64,000 nt of DNA from Candidozyma auris (taxonomy: Eukaryota > Ascomycota > Pichiomycetes > Serinales > Metschnikowiaceae). The stretch spans positions 2,232,001 to 2,296,000 of the forward strand of contig NC_072813.1 of assembly GCF_003013715.1 (NCBI RefSeq). The letters are read 5' to 3'. Shown here piece after piece: positions 32,208-43,545 of the stretch. Positions within the stretch are counted from its first letter, which is position 1. Each line of letters opens with the position of its first letter. The position numbers and the translations under genes are program-made. The notes beneath the pieces are model-generated. The model was not told where the DNA came from. It made no database searches and saw only the letters and a list, made by a program, of their open reading frames with translations.

Positions 32208-33755
32208 CTATTGACTCGAGGTGATCTGGAACAAGTCCATTCTCTCGTTTCTGCCATTTTCACGCCTTCGTATGGTGATAGTTCCTGAACTCTCGGGAGA
32301 AAGCCTGATGTTACGTGTGTTGGAGTCACTGCCTGCGCTGATAGGAAACGCAGCCCAATCCTCGGGTATGAAAGCATTCTCCAGAACGGAGTATTCCTGT
32401 GGTCGTCTTTGCGACGCGCTGGAAGTAGGCGTTGGAGCTGAGTCCTCAGTCCTGAGGCGCTCAGGAACCACCGCTTCGGGTGTGGCCTCTGCTTCGTTGT
32501 GGGTGATGCCAGCCCCTGGCTGGGCAGCCTCTGCCGCCGTGGCAAAAACAGTGGTTCGACATAGAGGACAGTTGTCAGATCTCTCCATCCAGTCCTTGAG
32601 ACAACCCATGTGCAATATGTGACCGCAGCGAAGCTTCTTTGGACGACGTCTAGCTCCCAATACCTTCTTCTTGGCCTCGAAGTACTCGTCCTCGCACCAC
32701 ATGTTGTCACGACAAATAATACAGAGGTTGTCTCCAGAATGCAAATCTTCCTTCGTTGCGTTGAGAAGCGCCTTGTCCAACTTTTTGGACTGCTCTAAAA
32801 AGCTGCGAAGCTTCTTAGACTTGGAGTAAACTTGTAGGAATGACACGGCTACACCTTGAAGAAGGGTGATGGGGGGAGTGACTCCTCCGTGAACGTAGAG
32901 CATGTACATGAAAGTTGCGTAGAGGCCACCTTTCGAGCCGGCAACAAAGATCTCAAATACTTGTGTGTAAATGGGCTTGTTCTCCCACACACGTTCTGAA
33001 ACATCTTCGTCGTCGGGATCCTCGTCCTCATCGCTGATTTCCTCATCATTCGATACCTCGTTGCCACCCGGCGACAGCAATCCCTGATTATTGGGGATGG
33101 TGTAGAACATGAGCTCATAAACGTTGAGTACGAGTTTACCGAAGTATGCTATTGCTTCCATCCCGAGCACTCCGTAGTGGATACCAAACAAGAGACTACC
33201 AACAGAACGTGTGCCCTGGAAGACGTCGTAAGCCAAAAACTTCGCTAGGAGGAGGTCGGCGACAGTAAATACCTCGAGAAGAATCAGAACCCTATACGTG
33301 GCGAAGTTGTAGAAGACCTGGCGAGAGGTTGATATCTGATGCGGAATCATGTTCGTGATTTTCATCTGAAACGAGTCAAGACGGTCCGTCATGATGATAT
33401 GAAACACTTTGAACATGATCGTGAGGTTGATCCACACTATATTGAGAAGAAGATTATCGTCACTAAACATGATTATGAGAAGATTAATAAGGTAGAAGGG
33501 TAACTCCTCCGAAATATGCTCAATTTCAATGATCCGAAGCTCTCTGAAGATCAATTTGATCCCTGCAAACCCCATGAGAATAAAGCAACTTACCACGAAG
33601 TTGAGGAGAATTAGGAGTCTCACGCTCTCCGTGAGCTCGTACATCATGGTAAGATAATCGACAGAGTTCATGGCCAGAACCACGAGCGATGCAGCGAAAA
33701 GGCCGAAGCTAATGCCGCCATACACTGCAATTGCAATGGTGCCCTTTCGAGGCAT
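32208..33755 (-). CDS. HRD1: Hrd1, ER membrane RING-H2 ubiquitin ligase
   Basis: 515 residues from the ATG at 33755 (MPRKGTIAIAVYGGISF); the frame upstream opens only from a non-ATG codon. The N-terminal half is a multi-span membrane domain with hydrophobic stretches such as FGLFAASLVVLAM, LLILLNFVVSCFILMGF and YLINLLIIMF. The RING-H2 is at about 343-399: CIICRDNMWCEDE, a long insert, CGHILHMGCLKDWMERS and CPLC. The C-terminal tail is polar. Known role: retrotranslocation channel and ligase of ER-associated degradation, with Hrd3, Der1 and Usa1. The upstream region shares a TGCGCGCA palindrome (33869-33876) and is only 161 bp from the CIN8 stop. In S. cerevisiae HRD1 sits beside HTZ1. Confidence 0.94.
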   Translation of the reverse strand: MPRKGTIAIAVYGGISFGLFAASLVVLAMNSVDYLTMMYELTESVRLLILLNFVVSCFILMGFAGIKLIFRELRIIEIEHISEELPFYLINLLIIMFSDDNLLLNIVWINLTIMFKVFHIIMTDRLDSFQMKITNMIPHQISTSRQVFYNFATYRVLILLEVFTVADLLLAKFLAYDVFQGTRSVGSLLFGIHYGVLGMEAIAYFGKLVLNVYELMFYTIPNNQGLLSPGGNEVSNDEEISDEDEDPDDEDVSERVWENKPIYTQVFEIFVAGSKGGLYATFMYMLYVHGGVTPPITLLQGVAVSFLQVYSKSKKLRSFLEQSKKLDKALLNATKEDLHSGDNLCIICRDNMWCEDEYFEAKKKVLGARRRPKKLRCGHILHMGCLKDWMERSDNCPLCRTTVFATAAEAAQPGAGITHNEAEATPEAVVPERLRTEDSAPTPTSSASQRRPQEYSVLENAFIPEDWAAFPISAGSDSNTRNIRLSPESSGTITIRRRENGRNERMDLFQITSSQ

Positions 33756-33916
33756 GGTTATGGTGTTTTGTCTTTCTTTTGTGGGGACGAAAGGTGTGGA
33801 AGCCGGAAGTAAACACCTCACCTTCGCGATAATCCTAGATCTACGCTAACTTGCGCATAGAGGGTCGTGCGCGCAAAATTTTCCCCAGACTTCCAATTAG
33901 TGGTCGCTTGAGTCTA

Positions 33917-36454
33917 TTAAAGTTGCGGAATTCGGGACTTATGGAGGTCATTGCGTAATGGTGACATTTCAGTTCGTCTTCTTTTGATGTCTGGAATCAT
34001 GCTCTGTCCGTTTAATTGCCTCATAGGCAGCCTCAGTGGCAGTCTCATGGGCAGTCGCAGAGGTGATCTGGATGCTGGTGAAGTTGCCGGGCGCTTCAAT
34101 TGAGCAGGTGATCTTTGTAGCTCTGACAATGATTGGGAAAATATTTTGAGGTTCTTCTCGGTGTGATTTAAGTCGCGAGAAATTCCGTGGTAGTTCTTAT
34201 CGATCATGTCGGATACAATATGTGCCTTTTGAGTTGCAGCTTTCTCTATAGAGTCCGCCTGGCTGCGACTAGTATTGGTAATATCAGCCAAAGCATTATC
34301 AATAACTTGTTTGGTCTCCTTCTGTAATCTTCCAAAGGCTCCCTGCACATCTTTGGTGGCAACCTCTTTGAAGGACTTGAGATCCGTGGCCACTGACTTG
34401 GTCTTTGTTGATATCGACTGTAGCGTTTGGGAATTTTGATGAATGTAGGCCTGATACTCTTTGCTTAGAGTTGTCTTCTCTTCTTGCATGAATTCTGTTG
34501 CACTTTCTCTAACCGCCTCGGCATTGGCGTCCTTGCTTGACTTCACGAACCCGTCAAATGCTAGGTGCATTTGTTGCATATATTGCTCCTTAAGTGCCTC
34601 ATACGTCTCTGCCATACGAGCCTTGAACTTCTTCTCAAAGGCCTTGTACATTGCGGAGTCTTCCAGAAGATGTGTTGAGTTGATGTAATCCGTTAGTTGC
34701 TCATTCCTCTTGTTCACTCCAGCTACGTGCAGCGAGAAATCGAGGTTTTGACAAACATTATGAAGGGTAGAAAAGTCCATCAGATTAGCGAGAACCTGCT
34801 CGAAGGCTGATGTCTCCTTCTCTACTTTGGAAGAAACATCATTTAATTTGCCCTCGAGAGTCTTCTTAAAAAGGCAAAGATGCGTTTGAACGACGGTGGG
34901 GATCTCCTTCACATTCAGCAGCACCTGAGTTAGGTCATTAAGATTGTTAATCACCTCATTAACGTCCCTAATGATACTCAGAATTCCAGTTCCTGTAACA
35001 TTAGAGACTCGCTCTTTTTGAGAGCTGTATTTGTCTTTTAAATGCATGAACTCTTTTGTAGTCTTGTGAAGCTCAGCGTCTTTAGCTGCGAGGTCCAGCC
35101 TGCTTTTCGAGTTCTCGCTAAGTGTTTGCTCGATCTGTAGTTTGAGTTCTGCAATATCCTTGTCCCTCCCTTGAAGTTTGGCGTGTAGCCCTGTAATCTG
35201 AGTGTCTTTCTCCTTCAACTCGGTTCTAAGTTCCGCAATTTTCCTTTCAAAGTCCTCGTAGTTCTGAAGACTGATCCTGATGCTGTTGTCTTTGCCTTTT
35301 GTAGCCAATAAGTCTCTATTCAATCTAGAAATCTCCGCTGATAACTCCCTTATCTTTGTACGTTTGAGAACGAGCTCGCTGTCGGCCGTCGATTGTGGTA
35401 TATTTTTGATATTCTTCGCCTTGGAAGCGTAAGTTAGCGTCAGCATCGTTTCCATTAAGTTCAGCTTTGCCGGGGAAATGGTAGCAATCAATGCGGTTTT
35501 GGTCCGCCCTCCAATAGAGCCTTGAAGAAGACGGGTGAGTTTAGACTCTCTATAAGGTATATGTCTAGGTTCTTTGCCTTCACTCAATGCACTGATGACC
35601 TTTCCCAAAGTCAAAAGACTCTGGTTGATCAGGCCCGCTTCTTTGGCACTAGCATCGGTAGCGCCAGACTTGATGATATCTTCCAGCCCCGCGAGATCCA
35701 CCAAATTCATTTTTGACAGCCGCACCACCTCTTGCCCTGACGACGACATTACTGTTTTGTGAAGCGTTATGGTGAAAATGGTGTGAGAACGTGATGAGCG
35801 GGAGTTGAGTTTAGTGGTACCCATCTTCCTCTTCCCTAGGCACTTTTGTAGCATCTCAAACCCCAGCTTCGCATCCACCACGTCAAGCTCATACAAATTC
35901 TGGATCATTGTTCCCCTTCCATCTCTCGAACCATCCCCTAGGAGCCTTAGTTTCGGCTTTTTTGAGTTCAACTCAAGCTCATCGTTGACGAGATCATGGA
36001 GCTCTTCCTTGTACAATTCCACACACGACAACTTGACACAGATGTCGTCTTTGGCCACCTGAAAAAGCTCTTGCAACACACGAGGCACAATACCCGCATG
36101 CTCTCCCACTAAATCCCCCAACATTGTATAAGTCTTTCCTGAGCCTGTCAGGCCATACGCAAGGATAGTGACATTCATGCCTGCCATGAAATCTCGAAGT
36201 AACGGACGAGCAATGTTTTTGTAAATGAGTTCCTGATCAGCATTGGCACCATAGACTTGGTCTAGTGTAAATACTTTGCCTGAACCGTCTGATCCAGAGC
36301 CAAAGGAAGTGTTGGGGGAAGCATTCACGCTAACGTAGGGTTCATCCGTGGAACAGAAATCGTCAGGCACCGAGACCACAATCGGGGACTGGGCGGCTAT
36401 CTCCAGCTCAGTTCTTCTTCGCACACGGGCGCTGACCTGGATTTTGTCGGACAT
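33917..36454 (-). CDS. CIN8: Kinesin-5 (Cin8/Kip1 type) mitotic motor
   Basis: 845 residues, ATG at 36454 (MSDKIQVSARVRRR). The motor domain fills about 1-360. The P-loop AYG-S-TGSGKTYTM is at about 99-112, with residue 102 encoded by CTG. Switch I is NSRSSRSHTIFTI. Switch II LVDLAG-S-E has residue 257 encoded by CTG; as serine it is the invariant form. The neck and RESKLTRLLQGSIGGRTKTALI are canonical. A coiled-coil stalk follows, then a tail with basic SPLRLPMRLP repeats. Known role: tetrameric plus-end motor that slides spindle microtubules apart. At 845 residues it is shorter than S. cerevisiae Cin8. The choice of CIN8 over KIP1 rests on the NPR2/CIN8 adjacency in S. cerevisiae and is an inference. 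Confidence 0.9.
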   Translation of the reverse strand: MSDKIQVSARVRRRTELEIAAQSPIVVSVPDDFCSTDEPYVSVNASPNTSFGSGSDGSGKVFTLDQVYGANADQELIYKNIARPLLRDFMAGMNVTILAYGLTGSGKTYTMLGDLVGEHAGIVPRVLQELFQVAKDDICVKLSCVELYKEELHDLVNDELELNSKKPKLRLLGDGSRDGRGTMIQNLYELDVVDAKLGFEMLQKCLGKRKMGTTKLNSRSSRSHTIFTITLHKTVMSSSGQEVVRLSKMNLVDLAGLEDIIKSGATDASAKEAGLINQSLLTLGKVISALSEGKEPRHIPYRESKLTRLLQGSIGGRTKTALIATISPAKLNLMETMLTLTYASKAKNIKNIPQSTADSELVLKRTKIRELSAEISRLNRDLLATKGKDNSIRISLQNYEDFERKIAELRTELKEKDTQITGLHAKLQGRDKDIAELKLQIEQTLSENSKSRLDLAAKDAELHKTTKEFMHLKDKYSSQKERVSNVTGTGILSIIRDVNEVINNLNDLTQVLLNVKEIPTVVQTHLCLFKKTLEGKLNDVSSKVEKETSAFEQVLANLMDFSTLHNVCQNLDFSLHVAGVNKRNEQLTDYINSTHLLEDSAMYKAFEKKFKARMAETYEALKEQYMQQMHLAFDGFVKSSKDANAEAVRESATEFMQEEKTTLSKEYQAYIHQNSQTLQSISTKTKSVATDLKSFKEVATKDVQGAFGRLQKETKQVIDNALADITNTSRSQADSIEKAATQKAHIVSDMIDKNYHGISRDLNHTEKNLKIFSQSLSELQRSPAQLKRPATSPASRSPLRLPMRLPLRLPMRQLNGQSMIPDIKRRRTEMSPLRNDLHKSRIPQL

Positions 36455-37371
36455 ATAGTACAGTTTTTTTTTTGTAGTCTTTCTTTGTGGAGATTATGGT
36501 GATGTTTATGTTTGTTTACGATGGGCGGCCTGTGTGCAGGTCGGAACGGTCAAAGCATGTAGAGTGTCTAGAGTCTTTATCGATGAATGGATGTAGAGGA
36601 GGTGAGATTCTAATAGTGAGATTCTTTTTTCGATGGACGTGTTTTTGTTTACGTTCCTCGTACTTAGTTATGTTTCGGGTTTAATGGTGTTTAGTGAGAA
36701 ATGGCTGCAAAATGCAAAATGCTGCGAAAAAGTATAGATCAGAGAAAGACAATACTACTGTCTGATAAAAAACAAAAGTTGATGATAAGAATACCAGAAT
36801 TTGTACTCACATATAGGAAATCACCTAGAGTTTGATATATAATCTGACACAGCAATGTCAAAATCGCTTTTACCACGTGCTATAAAAAGTTTCTAAGGAC
36901 GTCACCTTCTCGATATAAGATAAGCATTCTGTGAACGGCTGTTAGGAAAGAGCATAGTGAGGTATTTCAGTTGAAATACGTATGCCAAAAAAAAGGCAAC
37001 CATTAATTAGATTCCACGTGGTTCACTACACTGAAAACAGATGAACTGTCTACAATACAGTCTGTCAGTGCAATGCCTACCAGTTGCTGGTGGCATAGCA
37101 CCTCACGAATGGATATATTCGCTACCAGGTTTTGTACAGCTCAAACCACTACATAGCTGGTTTCTGTCAACCTCGTCGCTATCAACTAACAAATAAAAAC
37201 TCTTTACTAAAAAGAGAAGCTCTTCTTTCACTACACGTACTGTACTAGCCTTCGCTCGTGTGACGATTAGCCAGCCGTACTTTTCCCCATCACCGTAAAC
37301 CATCTATTGATGTTCATATATACAGATTCCAATGACGACGCCAATGGCAATGCCACGAGCCCCCAAAAACC
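36455..37371. other. Intergenic between CIN8 and the PDCD5-like gene
   Basis: Promoter of CIN8 (leftward), and beyond it the 3' end of the PDCD5-like gene. The region is AT-rich. It contains the tandem motif pair at 36701-36730. CACGTG-like words (TACCACGTGC near 36871, CCACGTGG near 37015) are candidate Cbf1 sites. No gene is seen. Confidence 0.55.
36701..36730 (+). promoter_or_regulatory. Exact motif copy followed by a near copy
   Basis: ATGGCTGCAAAA at 36701-36712 is exact. ATGCTGCGAAAA at 36719-36730 repeats most of it 18 bp later. The pair lies about 250 bp upstream of the CIN8 start. Confidence 0.6.
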
Positions 37372-37740
37372 TCAATCAAAGAAATCATCGTCATCTTCAT
37401 CGTCGAGATCAGCACGCTTCCGGTCAAACACAATCTGGCTCGCCAGTGTCTTCTTCTCGTCTCTCGAGAGCGACTCTAAAATCTCCACAATATCTTGCTC
37501 GCCCAACTTTCTACGGATCGACCCCATCTGAATCATCTTCACGAGGTACTGCTCCACGGCATCGGCTCTGTCTGGACGGACAATTCTCACTCGAGACAAG
37601 CGTTCTCTGGCGCTGGGCTCAAGCACCTGCGAAAGCACAGAGATTTTCTCTTCCTGGCCGGGGGCTGACTGCTGGCCCGAGTTCTTCTGGAGCTCTGCAA
37701 GCCTGGCCTGTCTTATAGCATTGAGTTCAGCTTCATCCAT
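37372..37740 (-). CDS. PDCD5-family DNA-binding protein
   Basis: 122 residues, the family's normal length. The N-terminus MDEAELNAIRQARLAELQ is helical. The core has ILEPSARERLSRV-type sequence (here VLEPSARERLSRVRIVRPDR) and VEQYLVKMIQMGSIRRKLGE. The tail is acidic (DLDDEDDDDFFD). The family occurs from archaea to human PDCD5; the S. cerevisiae member is YMR074C. Role: reported in apoptosis-like death and in tubulin chaperoning, poorly defined in yeast. It is divergent from YPT6 with 295 bp between. Confidence 0.92.
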   Translation of the reverse strand: MDEAELNAIRQARLAELQKNSGQQSAPGQEEKISVLSQVLEPSARERLSRVRIVRPDRADAVEQYLVKMIQMGSIRRKLGEQDIVEILESLSRDEKKTLASQIVFDRKRADLDDEDDDDFFD

Positions 37741-38035
37741 GGTTGGTGATGTTTGTCTTGTGTGTAGGTCTGGCGAAATAGATGGAGTGATGGTGAGCTG
37801 GGGAAATGCAGTTACCCGGCTCCCGTGAAATGCATAGCAAAGTCAAAAAGCAAGCGACTAAAAAGTGAACAGGTTGAAAGCCAGTATCAACTCCTTTTTT
37901 CTGAATTTTGTTTGCCGGTTTTTATGTGATCCATAGCTCTTCTTCGACAAGCCTCCTGCACAGTGCCCACACTGACCACTCAACACTAATACGTCGATTT
38001 CAAGCGAGCAATACTACCAACTGGCTCAAACCACC

Positions 38036-38714
<679 letters not shown>

Positions 38715-38747
38715 ACGAAGCGTGATACGAGGGAAGCGAGCTATAAA

Positions 38748-38791
38748 GTCTGGCTCCCTGAGAGCCGGACTTTGCCCTTTTTTTAGGGCAA
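38748..38791 (+). other. Two adjacent hairpins downstream of YPT6
   Basis: Hairpin 1 (38748-38770): GTCTGGCTC, loop CCTGA, GAGCCGGAC (nine pairs, one wobble). Hairpin 2 (38772-38791): TTGCCCT, T6 loop, AGGGCAA. They start 34 bases after the YPT6 stop and would lie in its 3' UTR. Function unknown. Confidence 0.6.
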
Positions 38792-40700
38792 CTGGACCTC
38801 GACTTGCTCACAATCACCTCTTCAGCACCTCTACAGCGGCCATCATCTATAAAGGACATATGAAACCCTCGGGCATTTTAGCTCATTAGCATCTTCGTTC
38901 CAGTGTATATTAGCAATGCATACCAATCTAGAAGCGGGAGACTCTCCCGAGAAGCCAGTCCCTACACAATGGATGTTTGCAGCCACCAGATAAGATTGCA
39001 TCACAAATAGAGAGACTCTCAAGACACTATCGAGACATTGCTGAAGATGCAAATGACGTAATGGCGGGATAGAATGGCCCTATCAGTAGACTATGACGTC
39101 TTACCCAATGCTTGACAAAATTTGCCGGCATTTACCGAAGCAAGCCGATAAAGGCAGAGCGCAATTGAACAATTTTGACGTGCTGGCAGCCGGCCACGAT
39201 ACGATCGGAGGGTCTGTCAGATTGCATGCTTGACAGGGGAAACATGCTTTTGACAGGAGGCACCGTTATCGCTGCAAAGAAAAAAAGCGCAATTCCCAGT
39301 TCCTCAGCCCTGAAAAATGCAGGGAGAAAGAGCACACTAAAAAAAATAAAATAAAATAAAAAGAAGAGCACAAAGTCCAGGGGTCAAAAAAAAAAAAGAA
39401 AAATAAAATAACCACAATAAAAAAAGAAAAGGCATGGGTCACGAACAGTGAGAAGACTCACTCACGACAAACCATCAGATCTGTGGACATGACATGACAA
39501 TGTGTCTTGTCCTCAATGGCTGCTAAGGGCCCTTACAGAATTGCAATTTACAAAGGTGCGGTTACTGCGACTTGCTCCTGGCGTGGGCTACAGCCACAGC
39601 GAAAGCCACCCTGGAGGCGCCTTCCTCGCATTGCCTCGGAATCAGCCTCCGAGTTGGCACCGGAGCAACAAGCGAAACAGAAAAAAAAAGCTTTGCAAGA
39701 GCATCCAAGGCAAAGTGACCATTCCCGAGAGAATAAGACGAGCTTTTAGACTGTTGTGCAGCGAGCGGGGTGGATCTGTTTTGCTTACTTGAGGCAAAAG
39801 CTTGTTTGACTTTTTGCTAAAGGTGGCCTCCGCATCAGCAGGCAGCGCCTCTAAGAAAGGCGACAGCAGTTTGTGGATTTAGACACTTTGGCCGCGCAGA
39901 AGGCAGGGCCATTGCCACGCACCGGGGGCTAATCAAAGCCAACAGCAGCACGAGGCGAGCACAACGCGAGCATGGGCCTTGCTTGTGGCAGTCAGATACA
40001 AGAGATGAAGCGACGCCAGGGGAACACATAGCAAGCGGCAACTGACAAGTGACTAAAGTCAAGGGGAAAAAAAAAAATAAAACATAAAGAAAGACACAAG
40101 TGAAAGGGGTCCCCCACCCCCACTCCAGACAATAGAAAGGGGGCGAGGGCCGAGGAAGAGCATAGAGACACAAGCAATTGTGGTGGTCGGTCTCCTCGAA
40201 TCAGCAGCGCGAGCAGCCCTTTGTTTGATCCATGGAGGGGACCTTGGTACGGCGGCTAAGCGAGCAGACGACAAAGCACCCAAGAGGGCAAAGTCGGCTG
40301 GCGCGCAGTGCGCCTGCGACGGAGGGCTCCTCCCCATCGTTGGCAGCCCGGGGCCACCCACAAAGGACAAAGCGACGAAGCAAAAGCCGTAACGGAGGAA
40401 GTAGTAGAAGCAAAACGCAGCGTGAGCGTAGTAGGAATAGAAAAAAAAAAAAATGAAATAAAAAAAAAATGAAAATCAGAAAACACCTTCATGGCTGCAC
40501 CGCCGACTTCAGTAGCCTTTAAGCTTTAGGCCTCGACGAACAGTCGCTTGTTGGCGAGGCGGTGGTGGGCCTTGATACTACGAGAAACACTAGCACCGGC
40601 ACCTTCTGCGCACTTTGGTGGGCCCCAGCGTGCCTCCTGCCTCGCTCGTGGATGCTCGCTCCAGGGGCGCGCCTCGATTCGCCAAGCGGGCCATGAAACC

Positions 40701-40734
40701 TGTCTGACTGCCTGTCTGCCTGTCTGCCTGTCTA
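40701..40734. repeat. CTGCCTGT microsatellite
   Basis: Three to four units of an 8-bp CTGCCTGT/CTGTCTG pattern in the non-coding region before the C2H2 gene. Confidence 0.75.
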
Positions 40735-41192
40735 GTTTCAGGAACAGCGCCAGATGGTGCCGATCAGGAACACCCCAGCGAGTGGGGAGGTTGAGAAAGT
40801 GGGGGTTTGTTTTGTCAAGATGGAACAGGAGGCAAAAAATGGTTTGTCTTCGGAAAATTTACTCGAGACCCTACCAGGGCAGCGCCGGTCTTGTCTACAT
40901 GGGCGCTTTGTTAGCTGCCCTTGGTGTTCCTGTGCCTCTGAGGGCTTCTGTGCGTTCCCTGGGTTCCGCGCTGTCGGACTGCGTTGAAGTGACTTTTGCT
41001 GCACTGCGTTCACTTTTTTTTTAGTCTCCTCCAGTCCCCTCGTCCGTGTGTGTGCCTGCTTCCATTGTGAGAGAATACCTTTCTTCGTTTCTCGCTTTCT
41101 CACACCCTCTCTTCCTTCCTTCCTCGCTCAACCATAAAACTCATCGTACCCGCACCCCAGACATTTCAGGCCCCGTTTTACTACTCCCCTTC

Positions 41193-41230
41193 CATTCCTC
41201 ATTCCCCATTCCTCATTCCCCATTCCCTCA
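41193..41230. repeat. 14-bp tandem repeat in leader of the C2H2 gene
   Basis: CATTCCTCATTCCC occurs twice in perfect tandem (41193-41206, 41207-41220), followed by a partial third copy. It lies about 220 bp before the ATG at 41451, in pyrimidine-rich sequence. Confidence 0.75.
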
Positions 41231-41450
41231 ACCTATTCTACTACCCAGCACCAGAACCACTAGATCTTCAACTTTACTAGAATTTGTTCAACTCAGGATT
41301 TCGTTTCCATTCTGTCGTTTTTCTTGCATTTGTTTTTCGTCCCCTGGCCCCATCTTTCGCTAGCCAGGCCCCCTGTCAGTGTTCAAACCATAGCCTTGTC
41401 TACTGCTTTTGATACCAGGCTCCCAACATCCAACCTTATAAACCCTCTGG

Positions 41451-42734
41451 ATGACCGAAAAGAAGCAGAAGAGACCCTCCAAGGGAAGGGTGTTCCAGTG
41501 CACGGGGTTCCCAAACTGCAACAAGTCTTTTACCCGCCTGGAGCACTTGGCCCGCCACCGCCGTAAACACACGGGCGAAAGACCCTTTACGTGCCCCCAC
41601 TGCCACAAGAACTTCTCTCGCTTGGACAACCTCAGACAGCACAAGCAGACGGTCCATGCTCTCGAGAACTACGTCAAGAAGCGCGACAAAGAACCGCTGC
41701 CCCCCTACGTCAATGCCGACTTTCGGCACGACACTCCTCAGGGCCAGATCCAGAGCCAGCAGCCCCAACACCCCCAGTCAAGCCATCATCAACAACCTTC
41801 AAGTGTCCTCCCTCTTCCCCAGACACTCACTCCTCACGGCAACAGGCCCATGGTGTCGCCGCCGTCCTCAGGCCTGCCCAACTACGGCACGACATCTGCC
41901 TACTACCCTCTGCCCTACGTGGGTAATGGGGCTCCCTCGAGCAGTGGGCCGGGAGCTCCAGGACCCTTGAGGGCAGCGTCGACGCTTCTTCGTGACCCTC
42001 CCAAATTCAACCCGAAAACGCGACCAAAGCCCTTGGCCCTTGTCCACTCCTTCACCGACGACACCTACCTCCATCCCTCGAGGCGCACCGATATCCCGGG
42101 CACCTTCACCCAGGCGGGCTCCTTAGATCCACCGCTTCGCACCGCTCCTCCCGCAGCCACTTTTGCCGCGCTGGGGTTTCTAGCTCCCGCCGGAGCCTCT
42201 TGGAGCTTAGGGTCAGGGTCAGGGCCAGGGTCAGGCTCCGGCTTGGGCCCCAGCTCGTTTCAGATGTCCGCAGGCTCGGCAAGCATCACCTCTGCCACCC
42301 TTCCTGCGCCGTCCACCAGCCGCTTCGCCTACCTCACGCCCATGATGGTGAGCCCGCTTTCGCCATTGTTCCACCAGTCGTTCAATCAGGTGTTGAAGGG
42401 CGTGAGTGGCAGCAACGCTTCCAACGGTAGTGTGAGCGCCAGCACCAACGCCAATGCCAATTCCAATGCCAATGGCGCCAACGATGCCAGCGCCAAAAGT
42501 CCCAACGGTAACAGTAACGGCAGCGCCAAAACGGGCCCTGCTGTCAACGGTGTGGGTGGCCTGGCCCCTGACAACGCTGCTGCTGCTGCCGCCTCCGTGG
42601 GCGTGCTCCCGCCAGTGCGCCTTCCTGCAATCGATGCTGGACGAGAAAAGGCATGGCTTCGCGACATGTTGAACGACGAAAAGCTGGAGAAGCCATCGAG
42701 AGTGGCGATCAACAGCTTGATCGAAAAGAATTAG
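41451..42734 (+). CDS. C2H2 zinc-finger transcription factor, 427 aa
   Basis: Two adjacent C2H2 fingers at about residues 14-66. The first is [20 protein letters not shown] with RHRRKH; the second is [20 protein letters not shown]. The linker is TGERP. Finger residues RLEHLARH and RLDNLRQH are those of the fungal Usv1/Rgm1/Mig-like group that reads G/C-rich stress or carbon-type sites. The rest is low-complexity: Gln/Pro/Ser-rich, then an Asn/Ala/Ser-rich region, then an alanine run ([11 protein letters not shown]). It ends with a helical, charged tail ([20 protein letters not shown]) that may be a protein-contact motif. I do not assign an orthologue. Confidence 0.88.
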   Translation: MTEKKQKRPSKGRVFQCTGFPNCNKSFTRLEHLARHRRKHTGERPFTCPHCHKNFSRLDNLRQHKQTVHALENYVKKRDKEPLPPYVNADFRHDTPQGQIQSQQPQHPQSSHHQQPSSVLPLPQTLTPHGNRPMVSPPSSGLPNYGTTSAYYPLPYVGNGAPSSSGPGAPGPLRAASTLLRDPPKFNPKTRPKPLALVHSFTDDTYLHPSRRTDIPGTFTQAGSLDPPLRTAPPAATFAALGFLAPAGASWSLGSGSGPGSGSGLGPSSFQMSAGSASITSATLPAPSTSRFAYLTPMMVSPLSPLFHQSFNQVLKGVSGSNASNGSVSASTNANANSNANGANDASAKSPNGNSNGSAKTGPAVNGVGGLAPDNAAAAAASVGVLPPVRLPAIDAGREKAWLRDMLNDEKLEKPSRVAINSLIEKN

Positions 42735-43545
42735 GCTGTAACGACGGGTACAAAACGGCAAACCGACCAACACTCAAACTCCACCGTCTCCCACCCATGT
42801 CGGCTCAGTGATACGAGTTTGTCTTCTCTGCCCCTGCCTGAGATTTGACGGCTGCCCGTGCCCCTGGCGACCCACTTTGATTGCAGCGCGGATCCTGTCC
42901 AGGTTGTACGATGCAACTGACCAGCCTCAGCCAGGAACACACCCCAGTGGCCCTAGCCGAGAAACAGGACGAAGGCTGCCGTGATCCAAATCCGGAGCAG
43001 GCGGCCGCATTATTTTTAGATTTTGCAACGGCGCCAAGGGTCGTTGCCATGTGCAAGTTTTTGCCCAGGCGAGTTCTAGCTTGGCGAGGTTTGCCCAGGA
43101 TCCCACGCAGCCACTTGGTCTCGTCAAAAAGACTCGCTCAATACGGCGCCACGCTGTGTGGTTCAGAGCTGGGACCGAGCGGGCAACACGGGGCGACAAC
43201 TGCGACGCTAATCGATTTTGTCGTATATGTCTACGCTCATGTGGCCGCGGGCCCGCCCTGTCATTAATTTTTTTTTCTTCTTTGGCTGCGAAAAACTCGC
43301 CTGGGACACTCGCAGGACAACGTTTGCCCCAAAACGTCTGCCCCAGCCCGCGCCCAGGCCTGCCGTTGATTTCGCTACACTATACAAACTTACACTGAAA
43401 TGGAACCAGTTGCCTCTGTCTCGTTGCATACCCACACTCTTCACGACCTCACTTTCCTTAATGAACCACCCATTTCTACCACCCACCATCAACAACTCAC
43501 CAACTCATGTATTATAATTTACAAACCAAACCAACCTGTCACGCC
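42735..43545. other. Convergent intergenic region
   Basis: 811 bp between two 3' ends (C2H2 gene and coiled-coil gene). No gene, tRNA or repeat is seen. It contains a motif copy with one changed end base (43282-43293), unusual because no promoter is expected here. Confidence 0.5.
43282..43293 (+). promoter_or_regulatory. Near copy of ATGGCTGCRAAA motif
   Basis: TTGGCTGCGAAA, matching the core GGCTGCGAAA, in a convergent intergenic region. Confidence 0.45.

Larger units (their letters stand above)
38715..41450. other. 2.7 kb gene-free region upstream of C2H2 regulator
   Basis: The longest non-coding stretch of the window. No gene with a recognisable domain was found on either strand. It holds two back-to-back hairpins just after YPT6, A/T-rich blocks (39340-39430, 40440-40470), partial motif copies (GTTTGCAGCCAC 38975; ATGGCTGCTAAG 39516; ATGGCTGCACC 40493), a CTGCCTGT microsatellite and a 14-bp tandem repeat. 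The nearest gene to the right codes for a zinc-finger regulator, so an extended promoter and leader is the likely reading. Confidence 0.55.

Noticed and set aside
39340..39430. A/T-rich tracts as replication origins (also 50952-51010, 51749-51787)
   Set aside because: A-rich tracts are common here and no origin consensus is established for this lineage, so a call would be a guess.
38715..41450. Small regional centromere
   Set aside because: The region is not uniformly AT-rich, has no inverted repeats and is no larger than a long promoter; sequence alone gives no support.
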